A stretch of DNA of 64,000 bases from NCBI GenBank assembly GCA_001949185.1, contig BDGG01000003.1, positions 3,579,158-3,643,157 of the forward strand, in the 5' to 3' direction. Position 1 is the stretch's first letter. Each line of letters begins with the position of its first letter. A model generated the notes under the pieces. The model searched no databases. It worked only from the letters and a program-made list of their open reading frames with translations, and was not told the origin of the DNA. Source of the DNA: Ramazzottius varieornatus (Eukaryota > Tardigrada > Eutardigrada > Parachela > Ramazzottiidae). The position numbers and the translations under genes are program-made. This document shows positions 31,745-42,739 of this stretch, in pieces.

Positions 31745-34700
31745 CTACATAGCCTGAACTCGCTTCTTCAAATTCTCCAGCTGGGTCTGCATCTCTTTTG
31801 GAAGGTCGTCGGGAAGCTGATCGTTGTAGAAGCGGCCAACGGCTTCCGCTTCTTCCATCCAGAAGTCCTTGGGGATTCTGAACAGCTCGTCCATGTCAAC
31901 CGGCTCGTACAAACCGTCTGTTTTGATCGAGCCGAGCTTCGGCAAATATCCTGAAAAACGACAAGATATCCAACTGCGATACTATCGGTTATCAGATTTC
32001 AAGTGAGTCACTATGTAGATGGACGAAAGCAACGTGAGAGGATCCAGGTCAGCAAACGAACTGAACGTGATCGCTGTCTTTAGTGGCGCATCTTTTCATT
32101 GTTTTCGGGAGAGAAAGTGTGCCTCTTGGGAAAACGACCATCTCTAGGCCGCTTGCCGATATCCTACATATGATATTCAAGCATACTGTACCTACCGATA
32201 GGACTCTCGACTGCAACATCCTTGCCTTCCACTCGTTGGAAGATCCAGTCCAACACTCTGCAGTTTTCTCCAAAGCCGGGCCACAAGAATTTTCCGTTCT
32301 GCCCCTTACGAAACCAATTCACGTGGAAAATCTTCGGTAGCTGCATGCCAGAACGGTCAAACGACAGCCAGTGCTCAAGGTAGTGGCCAAAGTTATACCT
32401 GAATAAAAACAGTTTCAATTCAGACCGTTACTCATTCGAGACGCCGAAAACGTTTTTTGAGAGTTAAGCTCTGTCTTTTTTTTCACTGTGTGACTTACCC
32501 AAAGAACGGTCGCATGGCCATCGGATCGTGCAGAATGGTCTTTCCTCTGTCTTCAGCCGCTGCCGTAGCTTCTGAGCGCATGGCCGACCCGACGAACACT
32601 CCATGTTGCCAGTTGAAAGCTTCATATACCAGCGGAACACCTGAAAAGAACAACAGAGTTTCAGTCCTCTAAAGCTACAGACTCCGCCTGCAGTGCAGTT
32701 TCAGAAGTAAGAGTTCTGTTCAAAATACCTTCTGGTCTTCGGCCACCGAAGATAATGGCTGAAATGGGTACTCCTTTCGGGTCGTCCCACAGCGGGTCCT
32801 TTACGGGGCACTGGTCGACGGGAGCGCAGAACCTAGAGTTGGGGTGTGCGGCTGGCGTCTTGTCACCCAACTTCCACGGATTACCTTTCCAGTCTGTGAG
32901 AATTTTTCCTTCGATAGGAATATCTTTCTCGAGCCCTTCCCACCTGCACAGTGGATAATGTTCAGTTGCTCTTAATTAGAACAGTGTACTTTTGCGCTCT
33001 GAAACATTACCAGAAACTGCCATCTGGAGTCTCGGCCACATTTGTGAACATGGAGTTACTCATCATGGTCTTCATGGCATTCGGGTTACTTTGCATGGAT
33101 GTACCTGCAAAGTCAAGAAAGCGAATCAGGACCAGATCTGAAACAAGGCTAGATGCAAGAGCTTTGGCTAATTCTACCTGGTGCGACGCCGAAGAACCCA
33201 GCCTCGGGGTTGATCGCGCGCAGAACGCCATCTGCGTCAGGTTTCAGCCTACAGAAAACAAATAAGTAAAGTTACGTCACAACCTTGGGAGATGAAGACA
33301 AAATTCGAAGGTTATACCGCAAACATGTATACTGTGTCGTAAAAGGCGGTACTCTGTACAGTACTAACCATGCAATATCATCACCGACACACTCAACCTT
33401 ATAACCAGGTAAGGTTGGAATCATCATTGCCAAGTTGGTCTTTCCACAAGCGCTGGGAAACGCAGCTGTCACGTACTGCAAAACAAACATGGTGCGCTCT
33501 TATTTCCGCCCTTACATACGCTTTCTTACATGAAGGTGAATTAAATGACCAAGCCCTCAAGATCTGCATTTACAATACAATGTGTTGTTACGCACTATCT
33601 TCTTTCCCGCCGGGTTCGTCACGCCCAAGATCTGCAACAAGTAGGAAAGTTATCCGTGTAAGACCAGGTACTTCAGACAGGTACTTCTAAAGCTTGATGC
33701 ACGAACCAGCATGTGCTCGGCTAACCAGCCTTCTCGTTGTCCAATGATACTGCCAATGCGAAGAGCCAAGCATTTCTTGCCAAGTAGACTGTTTCCACCA
33801 TAGCCGCTTCCGAATGAACAAATCTCGTTCTTTTCGGGAATATGAGCGATTATGACCTTCTCTGGGTTACAAGGCCAACCATTCACAATTTTTCCTGAAA
33901 AAAATACCTAGCTAATTGACCCGCAATCACCAGAGATTGCTTAATCGTAACGCAAAAGACCTACGTTCTGTTGGCAAAGGTACACCGACAGAGTGCAGGC
34001 TCTTGACAAAATCTCCGTCTCCGAGTGCTTCCAAGACTTTGGTTCCCATTCGTGTCATGACTGTGTGCAGACAGAGTCAGCTAGGATTTATTCGTATATT
34101 ACTTCAGCAGAATTTCTTACTTTGCATGGAAGCAACGACGTACGGAACGTCCGTCAGCTCAATACCGAACTTCGACAGCGGCGACCCAAGTGGACCCATC
34201 GAATACGGAATTACGTACATGGTCCTTCCTGCAAGAAAAGGAAAGGAGCGACGGAGTTCATAGTAAACATTCTCGCACTACTGTCATCTTTCGTATTTCA
34301 CATTCAGCAAACCTTTCATGCATCCTGGAAAGCGCTCGTCCAGTTCTCTGTTGAGGTCCGATGGCGACATCCAGTTTCCCAGAATACCTTGCACGCCGGG
34401 TCGTGTTTTGGCCACCGTATCTCGCTCGTTCGTGGTAGAAATGAAGGTGAGTCGCTCCACCCGAGCCACATCAGCTGGATCAGTTCGCGTCAGCCAGCTA
34501 AAACCAGAAATAAAATGAAACTTTATGATGAGCACTTCACCCAGATAGCGGTCACATGACACTGCATGTACCAGTTAGTAAGACTCGGATGCGTCAGGCG
34601 CTTGATGTGGCCTTGCTTTTCCATCTCGTAGATGAGCCCTCTTTCTTCTTCGTTCGTTCCATCACAGATGAAGATCTTGTCCGGTTGGCATACCTGAGCA

Positions 34701-35050
34701 CAGTCGAGGATATAGCTCTGAACCTTCTCGCTCAGATCTTCCAAATTCCCTCTAATAACCGCAATTTCCTGGAGAAAAACAACACAATTGCTATATTAGT
34801 CTTTGCTTCTCGCCTCTCGCAACCTCGATTTTACCTGGATGCTTTGGCCCTTGAGATCGTTGTTGGGCTGGACCACAGAACTTCGTGCTTCCAAATTACT
34901 GAGCCTTCGAGCGATGTGAGATCTGAAAGGAGTGAAACTGTTGAGTAAAAGACTGCTACAGCTTGCTGCTGGACTGTCACGGCCAGAGTATGCACAGGCA
35001 CAGCCAGGCTGACGCCTTGTCCATCGGGATAACCGTAGTGCCCTCATCAT
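31745..35050 (-). CDS. PCK: phosphoenolpyruvate carboxykinase (GTP)
   Basis: It converts oxaloacetate and GTP to phosphoenolpyruvate, the committed step of gluconeogenesis. About 14 exons; the first eight run 35050-34835, 34768-34572, 34497-34313, 34228-34121, 34060-33965, 33894-33707, a short exon near 33635-33600, then from about 33477. The rest lie near 33255-33180, 33110-33010, 32945-32730, 32640-32500, 32400-32190 and 31950-31745. Motifs in order are [56 protein letters not shown], the P-loop [13 protein letters not shown] with the hyper-reactive Cys, [20 protein letters not shown] and [12 protein letters not shown]. The roughly 70 residues encoded by exon 1 are Arg/Ser-rich and non-acidic, as in a mitochondrial targeting peptide, so this may be the mitochondrial form. 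The last intron holds a palindromic MITE. Confidence 0.95.
32057..32148. repeat. intronic palindromic MITE, AGTGGCGCAC family
   Basis: GAACGTGATCGCTGTCTTTA then GTGGCGCA and TTTTCATTGTTTTCGG precede GTGTGCCTCTTGGGAAAACG. The right stem has a GCC to CTC change, so the hairpin is partly decayed. It lies in the last intron of PEPCK. Confidence 0.65.
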
Positions 35051-36859
35051 CCATCAATATCATAGAGAACCTAGTACCAAGGAATCGCTCGAACCGAGGT
35101 GAGCATCGAAAAGGAGAGAACTCGGATAGCAATTTCTTGCAGTAATTTTCTTGAAAAAGTAATTTCTGTTTGGCATGGATAGGCTAGCCTTACATACGCT
35201 CATCATGCACAGTTACAGTATTGTCGTTTTCGAACGCGCCTTCTGTTTCCACCAATCACAAACCACAGAGAGGCGGAGCCAGTCACGCCCCGCAAGCTGT
35301 GCTCGTTCTACCGAATGACTAAAGTCCTGTTTTCGTTGTTGCCGCGCTGGGAATCCTGGGATCAGGACCTCGATTCTGGATTGTCCAAGACGGAAGTTTT
35401 CTAAAGTGGATGGATACTGTACTGCTAAAGAACATTAACTCTGGCCCTACTACGTTTTCAAGCTGATGTGGTAAGCCTGCTCGTTCATGCTCGTTCAAGC
35501 CTCACTGAGCTTAGACAGTTACTCTGAGAAATCAGTATTCCCATGTTGCTCTATCTTCTGCAGAGATGGAAAGAAGAAAGTTAATACACTTACACTGCAG
35601 AGATGGAAGCCTTTCGAGAAGCATCAGGGACTCTCCGAACTTCTTCGGTATCAGATTCGGACGACATCTTGGTGATCTGGGAAAGTTACCAGGTGAGGAG
35701 AGAATTAGGGGCGATAAAAATATAGCTGAACCACTAGACGTGACGGATTAAGGCAACCTTACCGTCAAGCAGAAAGAGCAAGAATAACTTTGTGGTGGAG
35801 TCACGCAGTGGCAACGGTAAGATTACGGTAGCTCGAACCTTGATCAATGTGCATCGAACAAGAGTTACAAGACAGCCGAGACTGACAACAAGTCATACTC
35901 GTACTTCATCGTAACTTCGGTTTATCTTGCCTCGACTATCAACCATCTTTTCATTCGCCGTAATCACCAGGCAGTCAACGCGGCCTATATCTAGAAGAAC
36001 ATTGAAACTGGTATCGCGCAGCGAGGATCAGCCGATGCTTTGAAAATTGAATTGACTTGCAGGCATGCATTTGAGCTGAACGAGGAAAGACTTTATAACT
36101 ATTCTTGTGTGGCGCGCTTTCGTTATTGATTTTTTTTGCATGTGGTGGAAAGACTGACATTGCGTACTTTACACACCCCAGCTGAGGGAAACGAGCTTAT
36201 GTAGTCGCCGAGGGCGCTAATAATTTAGGCGTGTCTTTATAACTTCTCCGTTCTAGGCGCTGAAAGCAAGGCCTTCATCAATGCCGGTTGTGCTGAGCCT
36301 GTGCTTCCTGGTGAACTTTTCGGCGAATTTCTCCCAAAAACCAAGTTGAAGTTGGTCCCGATAGGGAAAATGAGCCATCGGTACTCGAATCGACCCAAAG
36401 ACCGCACTACCTCGTCAGATTAATTCTCATGTGCTCTTTGAAATATAAAAATGACGGGAACCCAGGGCGCGGTACGCAGACTACAACGGTCAATCGCTAG
36501 GCAAGTGGAAGAAAGTTTCTCCGTCAAAGAGCCAGTCGCCGTCGCCGTACCTAAAATAGCGCGACGGTTCAGGGAAATGGCGCGACGTTACCTACGCTGC
36601 TATTGTCGGACAAGGAGAGTAACTGTACCTGATGTAGGACGACTTTTCTACGTTGCTACAGAACTGCTCGACGGACCATCAGCGCCCGGTCTAAGCAATC
36701 GGCACACGAAGTGGAGTTGGTGGAGAAAACGCAGGTAAGACCTTCCATATCATTTATGGCCTTGCAGACTGGCACTACTGTAATGCTTCTTGAACTTCGC
36801 GAACTTACGTCATAAGTAAACGACGTAGAGTTTAAGGGGGCGATAACGCACACAGCATA
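35051..36859. other. intergenic stretch without a supported gene
   Basis: No exon, domain or RNA gene is supported. A short repeated phrase (GCAGAGATGGAA) occurs twice near 35560-35610. A weak relative of the intronic MITE (GTGTGGCGCGCTTTCGTTAT) appears near 36109. A 95-codon Arg-rich open frame at 36451-36738 has no recognisable domain. The first 200 bases probably hold the PEPCK promoter. Confidence 0.4.
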
Positions 36860-36988
36860 CTGTATTCCCTCGATAGTTCTGCGAATTACGTCATCATGCC
36901 AGTAAATTACACCGGCACTGGTATCCCTGATTGTTCGATTGTCGCCCATCATTACACTTGAATGGGGAGCAGTCTTTGATTGAAGGTA

Positions 36989-38555
36989 CTGTAGGGCTAC
37001 CAAATTATCGCGCACTTAACCACGTGACTAGTCATCGTTGCCCGGTGTAGTTAGCTGTGGCCGAAACTGTATGGGTTGATTGACTTGATTGTATAATTCA
37101 GTCGTTTCTGGAAAAATCTTTGGTTGAAATTCAGGTACAGTATGTTTCGAAGCTTAAGATTTATCATGGCAAAACCCCGCACCTTCTACACCGAGAAAGA
37201 CGCAAATGAAGCCTTGAGAAACTTTGAAGAAAGTGGACTGTCCAGAAGAATATATGCAAAGCTCGCACGAATACCTGAATCGACAATACGTCACTGGATG
37301 TGGGTAGAAGAACACCTGATGCGTTTACCTGACGATACCTGATGTTTTTTCTTTACAGAGAGAAGCTACCAGGCAAGCGTGGACGGAATAAGAGTCAGCA
37401 GGTACTGGATATCGCAGCCGAAGTAAGGAAGAGAATAGTGAAGAAGATCGAGTCGAAACGAATCACCCGCGATTCGGACATCAAGAAGGCTGCTGACCAA
37501 GTATCGAAGGAGCTGAACCTGGAACGTAACGTCCCTGGAACCTGGGTCTGGAAATGGAAGAAAGCCAACGGAATCACGTGCAGTATTCCCACTAAGGTTG
37601 GTAGGAAGACTAAAGACACAGAGGAAGATATCAAAGCAATGGAAAAGTATGAAGCGCAACTGGAAGAAATTCACAACCAACTGATCGATCCTTCGACCAT
37701 CTGGAATATGGATCAGACTTCCGTTATGCTTCAAAACCCTTACCGTAAGACTTCAGCGCTCAAGGGAGCAAATGAAGTCCGCATTGTCCAGCCTCCGGGT
37801 TATAAAGAGAACATGGCGGTGTTACTGATGGTTGCCGCTAACGGGACAAAATATCCCCCCGTGATCGTCTTCAAAGGCGCCAAAAAGACAGGTGTTTCTT
37901 TCGTCCAACGTCGTAAAGAAGCTGAACATTCCTGAAAATGTGATCGTAAAGAGTAACCAGAAAGGGTGGTGGACCAATGACTTCGATGTGGCATACCTGG
38001 GAGAAGCTTTTCCAGTCAACGACAAACAGGTAATCCAGATATTACGGCGCGATCATTGCAAAGCCCATTTGTGTCAGAATAGTGTTGACTTACTCAAAGA
38101 GCGCGGTGTCCAACAGTTGCTGATTCCGAAAGGCAAAACAGCAGACAAACAACCTCTCGATGTTGGGGTAAATGGTCCTTTTAAAGCTATAATGAGGCGA
38201 ATCTGTCACGAATGGATAGACAATCGGACGGCATTGATGAAGTCAGGATACCTGAAGAAACTCTCACGTCAAGATTTCGTCAACTTTGTGTCGCAAGCAT
38301 GGGAAGAGGTTTCTCCTGTGACTATTGACAGCTCTTTCGTAAAGGCTGGTGTTCTGCCAGAACCAACTTACATGCCGGCAGACTACGTGCCAGCTGGAGA
38401 TGATCCATTCGAGTTTGACTTTTCAGAGTCAAATTGTTCTCACCGTTTGGCTGTGTCATTGATTGTTGATAAAGCAGTAAAGCGTCTATAATTCCCGGCC
38501 GGGCATCATTTACTGTGCACGTGGTTAAGTGCGCGATAATTTGGTAGCACTACAG
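36989..38555 (+). mobile_element. pogo/Tigger-like transposon nested in a MITE
   Basis: Terminal inverted repeats start CTGTAGGGCTACCAAATTAT at the left and, inverted, CTGTAGTGCTACCAAATTAT at the right; both continue CGCGCACTTAACCACGTG (about 38 bases). TA borders it at 36987-36988 and 38556-38557. The target was the TA in GAAGG-TA-TAGATAC of the resident MITE, which is intact at the equivalent place in the copy at 17679. Length is 1567 bases. Confidence 0.93.
37166..38491 (+). pseudogene. Tigger/pogo transposase with one frameshift
   Basis: ATG at 37166 opens a CENP-B-type helix-turn-helix (SRRIYAKLARIPESTIRHW). A short intron of about 55 bases near 37304-37358 (exact sites uncertain) leads into the second DNA-binding region and the DDE core. 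Catalytic Asp residues are in TIWNMDQTSV, LRRDHCKAH and KQPLDVGVNGPFK, with 35 residues between the last two. At about 37891 the frame shifts by one base: KKTG continues as FLSSNVVKKLNIPEN only in the next frame. After the shift the frame is open to TAA at 38491. Both TIRs are intact, so one indel is the only obvious defect, and a sequencing error is possible. Confidence 0.85.
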
Positions 38556-38706
38556 TATAGATACTTTCTGTTCCCCTCCGGATGATATTTACCACGACAG
38601 TCACGTGATTCGCAGAACTTTCGAGGGAGTACAGTACGCTTACTATGACGCGAGTCACGAAGTTCGAGAAGCATCATGTTACTATATGGCTATGTGTATG
38701 TACATA

Positions 38707-39476
38707 GGGGGTTCAATAAGTTTTAAAGCTGCGTTCACCAGAAATTCTGTGGTCTTTCGATCTCGGCAACTTTTTGTATAAAGTGAAAGCAACTTATGGG
38801 CAATATTGCAAAATTAGAGCTTGGGCTGGGTAGTCATTTGTTGAGAAAATTTTGTAGGGTATATGAAGGGAAGTTTTTTGAGGGCTCCGCGTTCTCAAAG
38901 AAATTATGCAGTTTCTTCCCATTGCACGTTTGAGTCCGACTTCAGCTCTGGATGAAAGACATCCCGTCTCGTGACTAGTTTGAACAGATGGAAGTTAAGC
39001 CTGACCGCCGTCAAGGCTTGAGAAAAAATTTCATTTTCGCACCAAGCGAAAGTGCGCAAGTGAGAAAATCCACCTAGCGCACTACCGGATCACCAGCTGC
39101 ATTTTGGAAAGTTTCATGTTTTCTCCACCGTGTTTCTATTTCTGATGAAAGTTAGTTTTCACTCTGTATTCCCTTCACACTCTAGTTGCTTTCTGTCGAA
39201 GCGCTAGAAAATCATCTATCCCAGATATTTGAGAAGCAACATTTCCAACATCGGGGCGGATTCACGGGAATAACATTACGAAGTGCGCGAGTTCACGAGG
39301 AAAATCGAAAAACAACTTTTTGCATCTTTCCAAAAAATTATTTCTCCTTCTGTTGGAGTACCAGATACTTCATCTTTTAAGGATAGTGGTTGAAAGAGAT
39401 GGTCTATCTCTTAAAAACGCGCTCTGGAAATTAGCACTTTCAGGTGGGCTGTGCCTCAAAACTTATTGAACCCCCC
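38707..39476. mobile_element. 770-bp non-autonomous TIR element
   Basis: GGGGGTTCAATAAGTTTT at the left is mirrored by AAAACTTATTGAACCCCCC at the right. TA lies just outside each end (38705-38706, 39477-39478), and the surrounding GTACATA/TATGTAC is also symmetric. The interior encodes no transposase. Termini and TA target suggest a mariner-type deletion derivative. It lies 70 bases after the nested Tigger/MITE. Confidence 0.8.
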
Positions 39477-40037
39477 TATGTACTATATTATGCAATATCC
39501 GGATATCGTGAATTTGGATCATTTGGTCCCATCAATATTTGCGGAGTATCAGCAGGATCAGTATCTGCATCGAATCACGGAAGAAGTTACGATCACGATT
39601 AACTGGAAGGTTCCCGAGGCGTTGCCTCGTGAGACAAGCGTCTCGATCAGGTGAGAGCAAAGTTCAGGTAGTTCATACGCACAACAAGGATTTAAAGCCG
39701 CTTTATCAACAATTTTCCCAAACATGAGTGTTCACATGGTCAACCCAACAGGAAAATCTTGTTTCGTTAAGCAAGCGAAGCATTCGTTGACGACATCTGT
39801 ACTGACGTAGCGTCTGCAGTCAGGAGGCTTGGGCGGGTCTCTTAGGATAAGGAACTAAAATATTTGAATAGGTACCGGACGAAGATGCCGTATATAACCT
39901 ACGTAACTGTCTTCCGAGCTCCTTAGTTTCACAACCAAAAAGTTTTTAAGGTTGAAGAAATTTAGACAAAATAATAGTGTTCGGAGCTTTATCCCTGTTG
40001 AATTTCTCACCGTGTACTGAAGTTTGCACTTTGCAAG

Positions 40038-42153
40038 ATGAAACGTCCGTCGGTCAAGGATATTAGTCAGTTAGCTAAGGACACGCTGTTCTCAATCAAT
40101 ATTCTGTCTCCTGAACAGTCGGGATTTGCTTCGCGGAAGACCGGCGATCAGTCATCGTGCAAATCCGAACAGTCCTTGGCGGCTGCCGAGAAGCTCGACA
40201 GCTCGAACAGGTACCTGAGGTGGAACCTTCTATGGTTTGCTTTCTTTTGTGTCTTCTTCATCCCACTTCCGTTCTGGTTGTACCCTTTGAGTTGTTTGGG
40301 AGGCTACATTGCATCTTGTGTCGTTACAATATGGCTGTGTACGGCATTGTTGATTTGCGGACTCAATGCTTCGTTGATAATGCGGAAATGCTACCGAGCT
40401 CGAGACGAAAGGTCACTGGCGCAGTACCAACCCCAAAGTGCGGCGGCGTTGGTAGGTTCACATTGAAAACTATCTCGTGAGAATCTCGAGAATTTTTCGT
40501 AGAATTTTTTCCAAAGTTTTTTCTCTTGGAGAACGTTCTGAATTTAGTTCGTTGTTACTGTGCATTCCATAAAACTGGTCGGAAATTTTAACAATATTTT
40601 TTTTAGGATGGAAGTTCTCCGTTGGTTCACATGGTACTTATGTGTGCCTACAAGGAACCCTTAGAGGTCCTGGTCGCCACATTGGATTCACTGAAACAAC
40701 AGACCGTGGCGAAGCATCTCTTCGTCGTAGTCGCTCTGGAAGAAAAGACGCCTGACGTCACCGCCAAGTCCCTACACCTCATCAGCCGCTACGCCAGTGA
40801 CTTCCTCCACCTAATGGTCACAGTTCATCCTTCCGGAGTCCCCGGCGAACTGCCCGGAAAAAGTAGCAACTCCAACTACGGAGCCCGACAAGGTGTGGAA
40901 CAGATGTTGGAAATGGGCATCCACGACTTTCGGTACTGTACCGCGACAACGTGTGACAGTGACAACATCTTCCCGCCGAAGTACTTTGAGTACTTGGGGT
41001 ATGACTTTCTCCGTCGAGAGAACCGCTATGAGGTTGTATGGCAAGCTCCGCTGTTCTACAACTACAACCTTGACCAGCGTCCCTTCTTCGTTCGAGTCAC
41101 CGGTATCTTCCGAGCGTTCTTCATGATGGGTATCCTGATTCCGCAAGACATCAACACCATGTCGGTCTTCAGTCTGAGTTTACACCTGCTGCAGAATCAA
41201 GACTTCTTTATCCACCCGGCCTACCAGATGGACGATATCATTTGTACGCTACAGCGAATGGTCGCAGTTCACAAACGCGTGCGGATTAAGTTAACTCCTT
41301 ATCCAGTCATATCGGGACCAACTTCCGGTATGAACTCTCATGTGTGAATAACCATTGAAAAACGAAATTTTCGAGCTGGACAAATGAGCTGTAACACGTC
41401 GTCGTCTCAAGCGCCGCTCGTTTTCGTTATTGTTGGCTGGAAGCCTGCGCCACTTGCGTCAGCGATCTGGTTTCGTTCACTGGCCCAGCTCCCATTTTAT
41501 ACTATCAATGTTTTTCATTTTTTCCTTGAGGTTGATATTTTGTTCTGTTTTCTAGAATTTACCTTGTTTAAGTTTTATGGGTTATAAAATCGTACTCATC
41601 GAAAATTTATTCTTTAGGTGTGACATACAAGCAAGAACTCATCGAATGGGCGCGTCAAGGCAGAAGATGGACGATCGGCGCCGCCGAAGTCTTCCACTAC
41701 TTCTGCATCAAATGGTCCAGCTTTGATAACTTTTCCGGGTTCTCCTACGGTGTTCGGTTCACGCACTATTACGGTTTCATAATCTGTGGCATGTCGCTGT
41801 ACAACACGACCAGCTTGATAGCATCGGCCATCTTCAACGGAACCGGCATCTGTAACCCGGCTGACTACCTCATCCACGAGTACTTTGTCTTCCTGCCGCT
41901 GGTGGGTGTGCTGGTATCGTACTTGGTGTACCTGTGGGCTTTCGTTCTTGACCGACTGGGGACGCGTCTGCTCAACGTGAAAGAGAAGATCCATTTCGTG
42001 CGCAACTTCCTGCATTGGTTGAGTGCGCCACTGGTGCTGTTGGCTTACAGCTTGGTGGAGTACTACGCCATCACGGAAGTGGCGGTGCGAGGGAAAGCGG
42101 TGTGTAAACACGGAGCTAGCAAGAAGGATGGCCTAGCGGTACAGAAGTTTTGA
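40038..42153 (+). CDS. membrane family 2 glycosyltransferase (QxxRW, processive type)
   Basis: Exons 40038-40451, 40607-41327 and 41618-42153 join to 556 residues in phase. Two membrane helices (LLWFAFFCVFFIPLPFWLYP, then GYIASCVVTIWLCTALLICG) precede a cytosolic GT-A domain. That domain opens with VHMVLMCAYKEP, has the DxD-like CDSDNIFPP and the acceptor/catalytic stretch HPAYQMDDI, and ends with WARQGRRW, the QxxRW motif of processive enzymes such as chitin, cellulose and hyaluronan synthases. Three or four helices follow. At 556 residues it is far shorter than animal chitin synthases and lacks their extra domains; hyaluronan synthase is similar in size, but I see no specific match. The sugar and product are unknown. 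It has normal introns, so it is resident in this genome. Intron 2 holds a palindromic MITE. Confidence 0.78.
41391..41494. repeat. intronic palindromic MITE, AGTGGCGCAC family
   Basis: GTCTCAAGCGCCGCTCG, the loop TTTTCGTTATTGTTGGCTGG, and CTGCGCCACTTGCGTC with GATCTGGTTTCG and GGCCCAGCTCCCA follow the family layout. The left stem has changed (GTGGCGC to GCGCCGC), so the copy is partly decayed. It lies in intron 2 of the GT2 gene. Confidence 0.65.
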
Positions 42154-42323
42154 TGTGTTTTTAGCTATGTTAGCCAATGGGCAGTTCTCAGTGAGAAGCG
42201 ATCTGTTCTACGATATTCAAAGGAGTTTCCTGCTGTGGGTATATCTAGGTTATTGTTGTACTGTACATGGTTGACTCTTTGATGTTCTTTAGCAGCTTAT
42301 ACCTAAGCAAAGTCCATTGTATC

Positions 42324-42329
42324 AATAAA
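42324..42329 (+). promoter_or_regulatory. polyadenylation signal of the GT2 gene
   Basis: AATAAA lies 170 bases after the GT2 stop codon and before the next gene on the same strand. Confidence 0.55.
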
Positions 42330-42739
42330 GGGAAATCGGACCCAGGACTCGTTCTGCGGTGATCAACGCATGCCCATAGTGTATCTGCTTGAGTTCATAG
42401 TTATCTCTTCCAAGCTCGACAAGACTAATTGTCTAGCTTATCGGTTGTGAATTCTCCTGATATGTCTTCTTCTCTTTACTAATTCAACAGAAGGTAATGA
42501 CTGGTCTGATAAGTTTAGAGTGCTCGATATCTAACCAGCGCCGAATGCATCATTTCCGACACAGACAAGACCACACAAACGACTGTACGTAATACTGTAC
42601 CATACCAAAAGCCAGTTCCGAACAAGGTCTATGATTTATGGATCATAAATGCTGTTCGGGGTGCATAGCAGTTGAATTTTGACGTTCTGCTGGCATAACC
42701 AGTATTTTGGTGAAGGATTTTGTCTCTACAGTCCGCAAG

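Larger units (their letters stand above)
36860..38634. mobile_element. 206-bp MITE split by a nested Tigger insertion
   Basis: The left part 36860-36986 and the right part 38558-38634, together with one TA, reconstruct a 206-base MITE homologous over its whole length to the one at 17679-17884. It is flanked by TA at 36858-36859 and 38635-38636. The left tip is CTGTATTCCCTCGATAG; the right tip, inverted, is CTGTACTCCCTCGAAAG. The rest is the inserted Tigger element. Confidence 0.93.

Noticed and set aside
36108-36165. Possible intergenic copy of the intronic MITE (GTGTGGCGCGCTTTCGTTAT)
   Set aside because: Only the left stem and loop start are similar; the right arm is missing, so it is not counted as a family member.
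36451-36738. 95-codon Arg-rich frame upstream of the nested transposon
   Set aside because: No domain, no splice logic and no similarity to the transposase; kept only as a note in the intergenic entry.
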